Shown: positions 10,493 to 20,183, counted from the stretch's first letter. The stretch is 64,000 nt of DNA from Mycobacterium stomatepiae (GCF_010731715.1 NZ_AP022587.1:868001-932000); one strand, 5' to 3'. Made by a program: numbers and translations. Notes: generated from the letters alone by a model not told the origin.

Positions 10493-10624
10493 TCGCTCAC
10501 TGCCCGAGATGCGTGTTCTGTAAATATGTTGTCAACCTCCCGTTAAAACCCGCTGCGCGTATCGCAGAAATCGCGCCGGTCTGCGATGATCTTGAAATTG
10601 GCTGATCGAAAATCGGGAGAAGTC

Positions 10625-10789
10625 ATGCCAACAGTCGAGTCGCGTCTCCGCCAGGAGCCGCGCAACTATGCCGTCGAATTGCGTCAGCTGGCGTACACCC
10701 TGCCCGATGGGGTGGGCGAACATTCGCTGCTTGCGCTGTCCGCTCGGATGCACGCCGCCGCCGAACAGGTAGTCCGCAAGGGCGCCTAG
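10625..10789 (+). CDS. Small hypothetical protein (54 aa)
   Basis: The ATG at 10625 has GGGAGAAG just upstream and opens MPTVESRLRQEPRNYAVELRQLAYTLPDGVGEHSLLALSARMHAAAEQVVRKGA-type sequence, a helical, charged, soluble peptide with no membrane segment. An in-frame ATG at 10586 gives a longer frame but lacks a ribosome site. No function is assigned. It sits in its own short transcription unit between the ferritin-like gene and the convergent ABC exporter; the 130 bp upstream hold a small CTGCG-CGTAT-CGCAG hairpin. Confidence 0.6.
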   Translation: MPTVESRLRQEPRNYAVELRQLAYTLPDGVGEHSLLALSARMHAAAEQVVRKGA

Positions 10790-10829
10790 CCGCTCACCCG
10801 GGACTGCCCTCCCGCCGTCGTCGAGCGGA

Positions 10830-13577
10830 TCAGCGCCCGCCCTTGAGGCGAATCTTCCAGCGCACGAAACCCAGATAGAAAACGCTGATTGCGATCAGCA
10901 TTCCGAAGTTGAACCACCAGGTGCCGGCGTTGTGATGCCAGAGCGCGTCCTTCGGAACCTGCGGGCCGGGTTCCAATTTGGTCAGGTCGATCGTGGACGC
11001 CGATGCCGCGAAACCCCATCGCGCCGGGGTGGCCCAGGACATCTGGTCGAGCCCGATGCGGCCGGTGACCGGGATCATCCCGCCGGAGAACACCAGCTGC
11101 GACATGACCGCCACTACCAGCAGGGGCATGATCTGGTCGTTGGACTTCGCGATGGACGACAACAACAATCCGAGCATCGCCGAGGCGACGGTGGTGGCCG
11201 CGACGTCGATGAACAGCTCCAGCGGAGCCTTGCCCAACGCCGCGGCGCCCTGCGTCGGTCCGCCCTTGCCCAGCAGCGTGATGACGGTGACGATGCCGGA
11301 CTGCACGACCGCGAACACGGTATAGACACAGACTTTCGCCAACAAGTACGCGGACGTGGACAGCCCGACCGCCTGCTCGCGCAGGAAGATGGCGCGCTCG
11401 CCGATAAGATCTCGGATCGTCAACGCCGTTCCCATGAACACCGAACCGACGTTGAGCAGCACCAGGATCTGGCCCGGCTCGGTCGGGGCGTTGCCCACCG
11501 GGTTCGGTACACCGAAGCCGACGTCGCCCGGCACCGACATCGACAGCGAACCCATGATGAACGGCAGCAGCGCGAGGAATACGAAATAACCCCGGTCGGA
11601 GACGATCAACCGGATCTGGCGTCGCGCGATCGTCGAGAACTGCCGCAGCAGACTGGTGTGCGACGGATCGCCGATCTCGGCCGGTTTCTCCGGCGGCGGT
11701 GGTGGTGGAGGCGGACCGGTCCGCGCCAAGTATTTCGCCTTGGCCGCGTCGGGATCGCCCGCGACCGAACTGAAGATGTCGGCCCAGTTCGTCGTCCCCA
11801 TGGCCGGACCGATCTGGGCGGGCGGCCCGCAGAACGCAGTCTTGCCGCCGGGAGCTAGCAGCAGCACCTGATCGCAGACGTCCAGGTAGGTCAGCGAGTG
11901 CGTGACCACCAGTACCACGCGGCCGGCGTCGGCCAACTGCCGCAGCATCGTCATGACCTGCCGGTCCAGCGCCGGGTCCAGACCCGACGTCGGCTCGTCG
12001 AGGATCAGCAGCGACGGCCCGGTAAGCAACTCCAGCGCGACCGAGGCGCGCTTGCGCTGACCGCCGGACAGCTTGTCGACCCGGGTGTGCAGGTGCTGGG
12101 TCATCTCCAGCTCCTCGAGCACCCGGGCGACCACCTGCTCACGGTCGGCCTTGGTGGTGTCGGGCGGCAGCCGCAGTTCGGCGGCGTACCCGAGCGCCTG
12201 CTCGACGGTCAGCTGACCGTGCACCACGTCGTCCTGGGGCACCATCCCGATCCTGCTGCGCAGCGAGGCGTATTCGGCGTGGACGTTATGGCCCTCGAAC
12301 GCCACCGTGCCGTTGGTGGGATGGGTGTAGCCGGCGACCAGCCGGGCGAACGTCGACTTGCCCGCACCGGACGGGCCGATCACCGCGGTCAGGGTTCCGG
12401 GACTGGCGCCCAGCGAGATGTCGTCGAGCAGTGTCTTGTTGTTTTCAATAGTCCAGGTCACCCCGCGGACGTCCAGACCGCCGAGGCGGGTCTGCGCCGC
12501 GGTGTCGACATCCCGGCGAGCCAGTGCGCCGCCGGCGAACACCAGGTCGATGTTGCCGATCGTGACGACGTCGCCGTCCTTCAGCACCGCGGAGTCGACG
12601 CGCTGACCGTTGACGAAGGTGCCGTTGATGCTGCGGTTGTCGTGGATCTCGGTGCCACTCGGCGTCGGGATCAGAGTCGCGTGGTGACGCGATGCCAGCA
12701 CCTCGGGAATGACGATGTCGTTGTCGTTGGCCCGCCCGATCTTGATCGCGCCCGGCGCATCCAACCCGGCCTTGCCCGGCCGCAGGATCTTCATCATCGA
12801 CGTGGCGAGGTTCGCGCCGTCGCCGCCGCCGACGCGGCCCGTCAGGGCGGTCGGAGGATCGACCGGCGCCGCCGGCGGGACCTGCGCGGGCTCGGCCCGG
12901 TAAATATGCGGCGACGCCATCGGACTGCCGGCCGGTCCGGCCGGTTGGGTGCCCGTCGGATTGGATGACAACGGCCCCGACGGATGGCTCGGCTGCGAGC
13001 CGGTCGGATGGGTCGGGAGCGACCCCGATGGCGCCCCGGGCTGCTGGCCGGTGGGCGGATATGTCGGTACCGGCCCCGACGGCGGACCGGAGTGGTGCCC
13101 ACCGGGTGGATACGTCGGCATCGGCCGCGACGGGCTCGCCGGCGGCTGCGGGGGCAGGCCCTGTGCCACCGAGCCGGCCGGTGGACGTCCCTGCGCCGGC
13201 CGCGGATCGTACGAACCGGTGGAGATCGGAATCGACGTCGTCAGGGGCGGCGTCCCGGCGGAACCTTGGTGGCGGCCGACCTCGAAGCTCACGGTCGGTC
13301 CGTCCGGGTTACCGATATTGACGCGCTGGCCGTCCTGGATGTCGACGGCCGGGACCCGGCGATTGTTGACATACAGGCCGTTGAGGCTGCCGTTGTCGAT
13401 GGCGATCCACCGGCCCTGATCGAAGCGCAATACCAGGTGGATCCGGGAAATCAGCGGATGCGCGACCCGGACGTCCGCCCGCAAGTCGCGCCCGACGACC
13501 ACATCGTTGCCGGGTGCAAAGGTCCGTTCGGATCCCTCATACCGCACGGTCAGCACAGGTGGGGCTGCTCGGCTCAC
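10830..13577 (-). CDS. ABC exporter with two FHA domains (Rv1747 homologue)
   Basis: About 915 residues. FHA-1 comes first (VVVGRDLRADVRVAHPLISRIHL, NGSLNGLYVNNRRV), then a Pro/Gly/Ser/Thr-rich linker with degenerate PTYPPG and PSGP repeats. FHA-2 follows (IGRANDNDIVIPEVLASRHHATL, RSINGTFVNGQRV). The ATPase has Walker A GPSGAGKS, signature LSGGQRKR and Walker B LLILDEPTSGLD. About six C-terminal membrane helices complete a half-transporter. It matches M. tuberculosis Rv1747, an exporter implicated in PIM/lipooligosaccharide export and controlled by PknF phosphorylation of threonines in the inter-FHA linker. Rv1747 sits beside pknF; here no kinase is adjacent, the nearest being over 29 kb away. 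GTG 13577 aligns best with the Rv1747 start; GTG 13586 is possible. Confidence 0.94.
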   Translation of the reverse strand: MSRAAPPVLTVRYEGSERTFAPGNDVVVGRDLRADVRVAHPLISRIHLVLRFDQGRWIAIDNGSLNGLYVNNRRVPAVDIQDGQRVNIGNPDGPTVSFEVGRHQGSAGTPPLTTSIPISTGSYDPRPAQGRPPAGSVAQGLPPQPPASPSRPMPTYPPGGHHSGPPSGPVPTYPPTGQQPGAPSGSLPTHPTGSQPSHPSGPLSSNPTGTQPAGPAGSPMASPHIYRAEPAQVPPAAPVDPPTALTGRVGGGDGANLATSMMKILRPGKAGLDAPGAIKIGRANDNDIVIPEVLASRHHATLIPTPSGTEIHDNRSINGTFVNGQRVDSAVLKDGDVVTIGNIDLVFAGGALARRDVDTAAQTRLGGLDVRGVTWTIENNKTLLDDISLGASPGTLTAVIGPSGAGKSTFARLVAGYTHPTNGTVAFEGHNVHAEYASLRSRIGMVPQDDVVHGQLTVEQALGYAAELRLPPDTTKADREQVVARVLEELEMTQHLHTRVDKLSGGQRKRASVALELLTGPSLLILDEPTSGLDPALDRQVMTMLRQLADAGRVVLVVTHSLTYLDVCDQVLLLAPGGKTAFCGPPAQIGPAMGTTNWADIFSSVAGDPDAAKAKYLARTGPPPPPPPPEKPAEIGDPSHTSLLRQFSTIARRQIRLIVSDRGYFVFLALLPFIMGSLSMSVPGDVGFGVPNPVGNAPTEPGQILVLLNVGSVFMGTALTIRDLIGERAIFLREQAVGLSTSAYLLAKVCVYTVFAVVQSGIVTVITLLGKGGPTQGAAALGKAPLELFIDVAATTVASAMLGLLLSSIAKSNDQIMPLLVVAVMSQLVFSGGMIPVTGRIGLDQMSWATPARWGFAASASTIDLTKLEPGPQVPKDALWHHNAGTWWFNFGMLIAISVFYLGFVRWKIRLKGGR

Positions 13578-13716
13578 GAGGCCCACTGTATCGGCGTCGG
13601 GACCGATTCGGGGACTCGCGGCGCAAACGCGTTTCCGCCGCGAGTTATTTCAGAGCCGGCGCCGGCCCGTGGCTTCAACCGGTTTTGATCGTGCCGTCGC
13701 GGGTAACCGGCCACGC

Positions 13717-13926
13717 ATGCACGAGAACGCCGACTCGTTCCCGGACGACGTGCCCATCGCCGACGCCGTTGAACAACAGCGCACGGCTAGCGAGTCCGCG
13801 CCGAACGACGACAACGCGGCGTCTTGGCCGGAGGAGTCCGAGGTGCCCTTGGAGGCAACGGATTCCGACTGGCGCGAGCAGCAGGAGGCGCTGATTGTCG
13901 AGCCGGAATTCGAGGAACCCGAATAG
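13717..13926 (+). CDS. Small acidic hypothetical protein (69 aa)
   Basis: From ATG 13717 the product begins MHENADSFPDDVPIADAVEQQ and ends EEPE, with VPLEATDSDWREQQEAL in the middle. It is strongly acidic, lacks cysteines and has no membrane segment. The AVEQQ and PLEATDxDWxEQ pattern recurs in small conserved actinobacterial proteins of unknown function, which is why I favour this as real. It is transcribed divergently from the ABC exporter and convergently with the downstream esterase. The longer upstream frame is Arg-rich antisense shadow. Confidence 0.6.
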   Translation: MHENADSFPDDVPIADAVEQQRTASESAPNDDNAASWPEESEVPLEATDSDWREQQEALIVEPEFEEPE

Positions 13927-13958
13927 GCTTGCCGCGCAGCCTGTTTCGGGCCGTTTCA

Positions 13959-14903
13959 CTATCCTGCTTCGGCAGTCACCCGGTGGCTCCCACGCCGTGC
14001 AGACTCGGCCGTGACTTCCTTGACGAAATCGCCGAGGTATCGGATAGCGCGCCTGCCCTCGGGCAAAACATCCGCGGCCAATGGGAAGTCGTGAATCTGG
14101 CCTTCCCAGACATGCAAATCGCAACGAATCCCGTTGGCTACCAGTCTCTCCGCCATCAGTTCGGCATCCGGGAACAGTAACTCGTCGGCACCTGCGTGAA
14201 TCGCCACCGGCGGCAGTGCCGACAAATCGGCGTCGACAGGTGAGACGACGCGACCCAAGGAGCGCCCCTGACCGTCCGGCAGCTGAACTTCGCCGAGATA
14301 TCGCGCAAATATCGACAACGCTCCGGCCGTGAACATCGAGCACTTGCGCGCGTTGCGGTGCTTGAGCTTTCGAGCCGGATCCGCATCGGTGAAGGGCGAG
14401 ACGGTCGCGACCCCGGCCGGTGCCGCGACCCGCGTGCGGATCGCGGCCAGTGTCGTCATGAACGCGAGATACCCGCCTGCCGAGTCGCCGGCGACGACTA
14501 TCCGGTCGGGATGGTAGCCGCGCCGCTGCAGCCAACGCAGCCCGCACAGGCTGTCGTCGATCGCATCGGCGATCTGATGCGACGGCAGTTTGCGGTAACC
14601 AACAATCAGTACCCCGGCATCGGCCGCCTCCGACAAGCGACTCACTAGCGCCCGATGAGTGTTGACGCCACACGTGAGAAACGCGCCGCCGTGCAGGTAC
14701 AGAATGGCCCGGGTCGGGGATACACCGGGCGCGCGAACCCATTCGGCGTCGCAGTGTTCGAGACGCACTGATGCCAGCTCCACGACGGACCGCAAATGGG
14801 GTAGCAAACCCACTATTCCGTCGACATACCCCAATGGCCAACGCAGGTTTGGCTGCAATGCCCAGGCACGCACTATGTTCTTCACGATTAACCGACTGGC
14901 CAA
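13959..14903 (-). CDS. Alpha/beta hydrolase, HSL-family esterase/lipase
   Basis: Up to 314 residues with the HSL oxyanion motif LYLHGGAF, nucleophile elbow GDSAGGY, an acidic FTDADP segment and a C-terminal HVWEGQIHDFPL region carrying the catalytic His. It should hydrolyse short- or medium-chain esters. The start is uncertain: the longest frame opens with TTG at 14903 (MASRLIVKNIVRAW), overlapping a palindrome, while a GTG at 14885 gives a shorter version. It is transcribed divergently from the downstream SDR across about 250 bp and is unrelated in position to the first-operon esterase, though of the same family. Confidence 0.86.
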   Translation of the reverse strand: MASRLIVKNIVRAWALQPNLRWPLGYVDGIVGLLPHLRSVVELASVRLEHCDAEWVRAPGVSPTRAILYLHGGAFLTCGVNTHRALVSRLSEAADAGVLIVGYRKLPSHQIADAIDDSLCGLRWLQRRGYHPDRIVVAGDSAGGYLAFMTTLAAIRTRVAAPAGVATVSPFTDADPARKLKHRNARKCSMFTAGALSIFARYLGEVQLPDGQGRSLGRVVSPVDADLSALPPVAIHAGADELLFPDAELMAERLVANGIRCDLHVWEGQIHDFPLAADVLPEGRRAIRYLGDFVKEVTAESARRGSHRVTAEAG

Positions 14904-14922
14904 TTACACGGTAATCGATTGG
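14900..14922. promoter_or_regulatory. Nested inverted repeat in divergent intergenic region
   Basis: The inner arms ATTAC (14903-14907) and GTAAT (14911-14915) flank ACG, and outer CCAAT (14900-14904) and ATTGG (14918-14922) also pair. It lies at the start of the minus-strand esterase and in the 250-bp space before the plus-strand SDR, a position suitable for a shared repressor site. The rest of that interval (14923-15156) shows no gene; it is AT-richer than its surroundings and ends with a weakly defined ribosome site for the SDR. Confidence 0.35.
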
Positions 14923-15156
14923 GCACTGCGGCGATGGTGAATACGACGCTTAATCAGCTTGGTAACCATTTGTTCAAAACACTCCTAGGCAACGGAGAAT
15001 ACCCAGCTCGAAAAGCAATAACCGCAGCTAAACCGCGGTGAAGTGCCGCATTCGTCACCGTTTGCAAGCGCCCCCCACGGGTATTCGTCACTTAAGTTGT
15101 GCCCCGGTGCCGGCCTCGATGTCAGTCGACCAGCGCGAGGGGCCGAAGATGTGAGC

Positions 15157-16002
15157 ATGGAACAGTCAACTCACGCCGGTGCGATGCTGGCCGACCGGGT
15201 CGCGGTGGTGACCGGCGGCGGTGGCGGTATCGGCGCGGCAACCGCACAGCTGTTCGCTCAACACGGCGCCCGGGTCGTGATCGCCGATATCGACGCCGAA
15301 CTGGCAGAGCAGACCGCCGACGGGATCTCGGCATCCGGCGGATCGGCATCGGCGATCATCACCGACGTGCGAGACGCCGATCAGGTTGGCGCCCTGGCGC
15401 GATCGGTGCTGGACCGGTTCGGCCGAATCGATGTGTTGGTCAACAATGTCGGGCATTGGCTGCGCCACCCCGGCAATTTCGTCGACACCGACCCGCAGCT
15501 GTGGGACGAGCTCTACCGGATCAACCTGCACCACGTCTTTTTAGTGACCCACGCGTTCCTGCCGGCGATGGTCGGTCAGGGCCGCGGCTCGATCGTCAGC
15601 GTCTCCTCTGTCGAGGGATTGCGTGGCTGTCCCGAAGATCCGGTCTACGCCGCGTTCAAGGCGGCCGTCATTCATTTCACCCGCAGCCTCGCCGTTCAGG
15701 TCGGCCGTGACGGTGTGCGGGTCAACGCAATCGGCCCCGACGTCACCGAATCGCTGCAGGTGCCCTACTCGCTGTGGCTGTCCGAGGCGGAGCAAGCGCA
15801 GTGGCCGCAGTGGGTTCCGGCGGGACGGATGGGGCTGCCCGAGGATCAGGCCCGGGTGATCTTGTTTTTGGCCTCCGACCTGTCGGCCTTCGTGACGGGC
15901 CATACGATCCCCACCGACGGTGGCACCGGCGCAGCCGGCGGATGGTTCCGCTCGTCGCGACGGCCCGACCGGGAGTGGACGAACCGACCAATAGCGCCCT
16001 GA
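15157..16002 (+). CDS. Short-chain dehydrogenase/reductase (SDR)
   Basis: 281 residues from ATG 15157. The coenzyme motif TGGGGGIGAAT and VVIADID, with Asp after the second strand, indicate NAD(H) preference. The catalytic set is NNVGH, SVSSVEG and YAAFK (YxxxK). The C-terminus is PTDGGTGAAGGW. It should oxidise a secondary alcohol or reduce a ketone. A longer frame from 15043 has no ribosome site; a GTG two codons upstream (15151) is an alternative start. It stands alone, ending 4 bp before the convergent methyltransferase gene, so the substrate cannot be inferred from operon context. Confidence 0.89.
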   Translation: MEQSTHAGAMLADRVAVVTGGGGGIGAATAQLFAQHGARVVIADIDAELAEQTADGISASGGSASAIITDVRDADQVGALARSVLDRFGRIDVLVNNVGHWLRHPGNFVDTDPQLWDELYRINLHHVFLVTHAFLPAMVGQGRGSIVSVSSVEGLRGCPEDPVYAAFKAAVIHFTRSLAVQVGRDGVRVNAIGPDVTESLQVPYSLWLSEAEQAQWPQWVPAGRMGLPEDQARVILFLASDLSAFVTGHTIPTDGGTGAAGGWFRSSRRPDREWTNRPIAP

Positions 16003-16006
16003 GGGC

Positions 16007-16510
16007 TCAGACGTACGTTAAAGCGGCGTTTTCCAGCCGGATTCGCACATTGAGCAGCAGCGCGTTGGCGATGCTGAACGCGATCGCGGTCAGCCATGCC
16101 GAATGGATCAGCGGCAGCGCCGCGACCTCCGCGACCACCGCGATGTAATCGGGGTGGCGCACCCATCGATACGGACCACGCCGCACCAGCGGCGCGCCCG
16201 GGATCACGATCAGCCGCGGATTCCAGAGCCGGCCCAGGGCAGCCGCGCACCGCCAGCGGACGAGACAGCTGAGCACCACCACGGCGAGCATCGGCCAGCC
16301 CAGCCACGGCGCAAACGGACGTCCCAGGGACCAGACCTCCACCAGACACGAAACCAGCAACAGCGAATGCAGGCTGACCATCGCCGGGAAGTGATCGAGC
16401 CCGAATTCCTTGCCCCCGTGGGCGATTGACCATCGAGCGTTGCGCTGCGCGACGACGAGCCCGGCCACGCGCTCAACGCCGATCATGGCGATGAGGATGA
16501 AGTAATACAT
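16007..16510 (-). CDS. Isoprenylcysteine carboxyl methyltransferase (ICMT)-like membrane protein
   Basis: This 167-residue protein has about five hydrophobic helices and the C-terminal ICMT/PEMT-type motif RRGPYRWVRHPDYIAV, which binds S-adenosylmethionine and substrate at the membrane face. ATG 16510 follows a GGGGGAGA ribosome site; the upstream-extended frame is unsupported. In bacteria this family methylates hydroxyls or carboxyls of lipids or polyketides, for example beside type III polyketide synthases, but no polyketide gene is nearby. The preceding same-strand gene is the molybdopterin oxidoreductase, 185 bp upstream. Confidence 0.8.
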   Translation of the reverse strand: MYYFILIAMIGVERVAGLVVAQRNARWSIAHGGKEFGLDHFPAMVSLHSLLLVSCLVEVWSLGRPFAPWLGWPMLAVVVLSCLVRWRCAAALGRLWNPRLIVIPGAPLVRRGPYRWVRHPDYIAVVAEVAALPLIHSAWLTAIAFSIANALLLNVRIRLENAALTYV

Positions 16511-16695
16511 GGCGTCTCCCCCAATCCCCGGTGCGGTGCCGCTGTGTTCTTGCCTATGGGTACGAGGGTCCGCCCCGAACGGTTCAGCAAACTGTGCGAG
16601 CGTGAACGATCCCACACCGCGCGGCGCCGGGACTATGTCTCAGTGACCGCCGGGCCTACCGCCACAATCGTTGGCGGGGTTGCGTTTTCCGCGAG

Positions 16696-18929
16696 TCAGA
16701 CGCTCTGCGCGGACTCGAATCGAGCTTGATCCTCGAGGACCGTCACCGGTATCCCGTTAAGGGCACCGTTACCCGATGGCTCGTCGATGAACGTCGGCAC
16801 CGAGAGCGCATTGGTGTTGACGCCCGGTGAGCCGTTGGCGACCGACATGCGCGTGCCCGGCATACCGTGTCCCCAGCCGTGCGGCATCGACACCACCCCC
16901 GGTTTGATCGCGTCGGTGACCTCGACGGGCACTTTGATCTCGCCGGCTTCGGATTTCACTGTGACGACGTCGTTGTCGGAGACACCGCAACGCGCCGCGT
17001 CGTCGGGGTGGATCAGCAGCGTGCAGCGGTCTTTGCCCTTCATCAACGCGGGCACGTTGTGCAGCCAGGTGTTGTTCGACCGCAGGTGGCGGCGGCTGAC
17101 CAGAACCAACGGTTCGGCGGGCCGCCGCAACCGCGCGGCCAGCCGCGGCAAGTCGTCCAGCAGGTACTGCGGAGCCAGCCGGATCTTCTTGTCCGGGGTG
17201 CCCAGAATCTCCGGCAACTGCGACACCATCGGTCCGAAATCGATGCCGTTCGGATTCGCCTTGAGCAGGTCCAGCGTCAGCCCGCCGGGATTCTTGCCGT
17301 ACTGATCCCCGAACGGCCCGGTGCGCAGCGTGAGGTCCAGCATCCGCTCGGGACCGCCATGCTCGTACAGCTTGCGGATCTCGGCGCCGTCGACGCCGGC
17401 AGTGAAGGCCAGGTAGTCGAAGAAACCGTCGTCGATCGCGGCGACATCGACGTCTTCGGTCGGTGTACCGGTGCACAGGCCGGTCAGCCGGATCAGAATC
17501 TCCCATTCGTGCGGGCGATCGCCCGGGTCGAACACCGGCGCGGAGTAGTTCGCGATGCTGTGGATAGCGAACAGCAAGATCAGGTCGTCGTGGTGGGGCT
17601 GCTCGAGCGGTGACAGACCGGGCAGGATCACGTCGGCGTGCCGCGTCGTCTCGTTCAGCCACAGGTCGACGGAGATCATCGCCTCGAGCATCGGCAGCAC
17701 TTCGTCGAGCTTGTCGCCGCCGGGCGTGGACAACACCGGGTTGCCCGCGACCGTGATCAGCGCCTTGAGTTGCCCCTCGCCCGGGGTGGCGATCTCTTCG
17801 GTCATGCACGACGCCGGGGCCTGCCCAAGCACCTCCTTGGCGCCGCGCACCCGGGTATGCCAGCGACCGAATTCCGCGAGACCGCCCTCGAGGCCGGGTA
17901 GCGGCTGCGTGGTGATCGACCAGGCCGCCGGCTTGGGGAACATCGCGCCGCCGGGGGTGTCGAAATGTCCGGTCAAGATATTGATCACGTCGACAAGCCA
18001 GCTGGCCAGACTGCCAAACTCCTGGTTACACAAGACAATTCGGCCGTACACCACCGATTTCTCGGCTCCGGCGAGTTCGCGCGCCAACCGCCGGATGGTG
18101 TCAACGTCGATGCCGGTGACCTCGCTGACCCGCTCGGGCGGCCAGTCCGCGGCGACTTTGCCCATCGTCTCGACACCGTCGACATGCGGCCCGGGCTTCA
18201 CCAGGTCCTCGTCAAAGAGCGTGTGCGCGACGGCCAGCAGCAACGCCGCGTCGGTGCCCGGCACGATCGGCAGCCACTCGTCGGCCTGGGCCGCGGTCTG
18301 CGTGCGCACCGGGTCGATCACGATCACCTTGCCGCGTTTGCGAATTCCCTCGATCAGGCCCATCACATCGGGCGCGGCCAAGAGCGATCCCTGTGACGCG
18401 GCGGGTTGGCCCCCATGATGACCAACAGGTCGGTGCGCTCGATGTCGGGCACCGGAAAATTCCACCACAGCCCGTACATCAGGTGCGACGACAGGTTTTT
18501 CGGCCACTGATCAACAGTCCCAGGTGAATACGTGACAGGCATCCCGGACATGCCCATCAGCACACCGGCATAGCGGGCCAGCGAAAACGAGTGCGCCAGC
18601 GGGTTGCCGGTGTAGGCCGTGACCGCACCGATCCCGTATTTCTCGATCACCGGCGTCAGCAACTCGGTGCAGCGCCGAAACGCGGCGTCCCAGCTGACTT
18701 CCTGCCAGGCGCCGTCGACCTTGATCATCGGGCTGCGGACGCGGTCCGGATCGTGATGGATCGCGCCCAGCGACACGCCCTTCGGGCAGAGATGCCCGCG
18801 ACTCCACACGTCGTCGCGGTTGCCGCGAATGCCGGTGACCGCGCCCGCTTTGACGTGAATCTCCAAGCCGCACATGGCTTCACACAGCGGACAGGTCCGG
18901 ATATGGATGCCGTCTGCTCCGGGTTTCAT
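16696..18929 (-). pseudogene. Molybdopterin oxidoreductase (formate-dehydrogenase-like), frameshifted
   Basis: Two frames make one protein of about 744 residues. The N-terminal frame, from ATG 18929 (MKPGADGIHIRTCPLC), carries the [4Fe-4S] set CPLCEAMC...HLCPKG and reaches LLVIMGANP. The C-terminal frame resumes at PAASQGSLLAAPDVMGLIEG, runs through the molybdopterin domains and ends at 16696. The break is near 18410 in a short C run, where one extra C restores GANPAASQG exactly. The family (DMSO reductase/Nar/Fdh superfamily, akin to Rv0197) transfers electrons from an unknown substrate using Mo-bis-MGD. An in-frame ATG at 18971 would place the 18945-18961 hairpin inside the gene. Homopolymer context makes a sequence error plausible. 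Confidence 0.86.
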
Positions 18930-18944
18930 CCACTCACTGTATTG

Positions 18945-18961
18945 CGCTACTCCGAGTAGCG
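18945..18961. promoter_or_regulatory. Perfect 7-bp stem-loop upstream of molybdopterin oxidoreductase
   Basis: CGCTACT and AGTAGCG flank a 3-base loop, lying between the stop of the PPOX gene (18981) and the preferred oxidoreductase start (18929). There is no T-run, so it is a poor intrinsic terminator; it may be an operator half or a short mRNA hairpin near the ribosome site. Confidence 0.3.
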
Positions 18962-18980
18962 GAAGCGGCAAATACGGACG

Positions 18981-19412
18981 TTAGGCGACCCAGGGTCCGA
19001 AGCCGCCGACCTTGTCGATGCGGATCCGGTTGAGGTATCCCGGCGGCGCGCCGTCCGGCGGGAACTGCACACCCGGCTGCCCGAGGACCGCATTGAGCTC
19101 CGTCAACAGCTCGGGGGCGCCGCCCTCGACGACCCGTGCGGTCCCGTTGATGGACAGATACGGGCGTGGTTTCGTATCCGCGTGCGGTGGGTCCGTCGCC
19201 ACGATCGTGACCGCGACCCGCGCGTCGTTGCGGACGTTGCGGAGTTTCTTGTAATCGGCCAGGTGCGCGCTGACCAGCTCGTCCCCGTCCGGCGTCGACT
19301 CCCACGCGACCCAAACCACGCTCACCTGGGGACTGCCGTCGGGATTGATCGTGACCAGGGTGGCGTCCGCACCCTTGCCGATGAAGTTACGTGCGGCGTC
19401 GCTGAGTTCCAT
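18981..19412 (-). CDS. PPOX-class / F420-dependent flavin-binding split-barrel protein
   Basis: From ATG 19412 (MELSDAARNFIGKGADATLVTINPDG) the 143-residue protein follows the pyridoxamine-phosphate-oxidase-like split barrel: PQVSVVWVAWE, a KKLRNVRNDARVAVTIV strand pair and YLSINGTARVVEGGAPELL. In mycobacteria this fold (Rv1155 type) binds F420 or FMN and reduces small electrophiles. A TTG at 19454 gives 14 more residues but the shorter N-terminus matches the family better. It precedes the molybdopterin gene by about 50 bp on the same strand, so the two may be co-transcribed. Confidence 0.83.
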   Translation of the reverse strand: MELSDAARNFIGKGADATLVTINPDGSPQVSVVWVAWESTPDGDELVSAHLADYKKLRNVRNDARVAVTIVATDPPHADTKPRPYLSINGTARVVEGGAPELLTELNAVLGQPGVQFPPDGAPPGYLNRIRIDKVGGFGPWVA

Positions 19413-19596
19413 GCGTTGTTCTACGGCTGGACCCGGCGATTCATTCCCGCTCAACGTGCCGGCGAGTAACCGACGGCGCTATTTCTTGAGAGACATTTGA
19501 ATCCGACAAGTTACCTGTACATCAGCGCGGGGTCGGCCCTAGCGTCGAGGACGACCGAAAGACCAGCCCCAGGAGCTAGGAGCCGGAGGCGCGGCG

Positions 19597-19779
19597 ATGA
19601 CTGATCAGCAGCTCCCGATGAACATCGAGTACCTCCGTCGTGAAGTACTCGCCCGAATAGAAGCGCACCCGCTCGATGATTGGTCCCCCGCCATGTTACG
19701 AGCGATGATTGCCGTCTTCGACCTGAACGGCGTTATACCTGTTCCGGTACAGCGCTTCCAGCCGCGCATCGTGCGGTAA
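19597..19779 (+). CDS. Small hypothetical protein (60 aa)
   Basis: ATG 19597 follows GGAGCCGGAGG and encodes MTDQQLPMNIEYLRREVLARIEAHPLDDWSPAML..., a soluble, helical protein with no cysteine and no membrane segment. The good ribosome site and normal codon use support a real gene. Function is unknown. It precedes a decayed SnoaL-like gene by about 70 bp. Confidence 0.6.
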   Translation: MTDQQLPMNIEYLRREVLARIEAHPLDDWSPAMLRAMIAVFDLNGVIPVPVQRFQPRIVR

Positions 19780-19851
19780 CGCGCGCTTGCCGCCTGACTA
19801 AGGTGCTACCGAAGTACCTGCGGTCGGCTGAGAAGTCACGGCGATGAAGAT

Positions 19852-20183
19852 GTGGCCCGTGAGCATATCCGTGACACGCTCGCCCGATACAACTGGTCCG
19901 GTGACTCCGGCCGCGTTGACGGGCTTGCCGAGACATTCTGCGTAGACGACATTCTCGAGATTCGCGGTGCCGAGCCGCTGCGCGGCCGCGCCGAGATCAC
20001 GGCGTTCCTGGGCGGTGTCACCGCACTGGCTCCCGACGAGGCGCAGGTCTCGAGCTACTTCACCGTCGTCACTCATATTGGGCTGGACCATTTCGGCCGT
20101 TATCGCGACATCTTGGCGACGCCTGCCGATCAAGCACCGTGTCGACGGATTGGGCGGCCGCCATGGCCCGGCCCGCGATTTGA
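19852..20183 (+). pseudogene. SnoaL-like (NTF2-fold) protein remnant with several lesions
   Basis: The first part, MAREHIRDTLARYNWSGDSGRVDGLAETFC, is a typical SnoaL_4/NTF2-like N-terminus. The middle is shortened between LGGVTALAPDEAQ and VSSYFTVVTHIGLDHFGRYRD. After that the frame is lost: LPIKHRV is in a second frame and STDWAAAMARPAI in a third, ending with TGA at 20181-20183. At least two frameshifts plus an internal deletion make this a true pseudogene. The open frame continues into the next hydrolase gene, which should not be read as a fusion. SnoaL-like proteins often accompany aromatic and steroid ring genes. Confidence 0.75.

Noticed and set aside
12870..13160. Repetitive DNA considered as a tandem repeat or CRISPR-like array
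   Set aside because: The repeats are degenerate codons for the Pro/Gly/Ser-rich linker of the FHA-ABC exporter; there is no regular spacer pattern.
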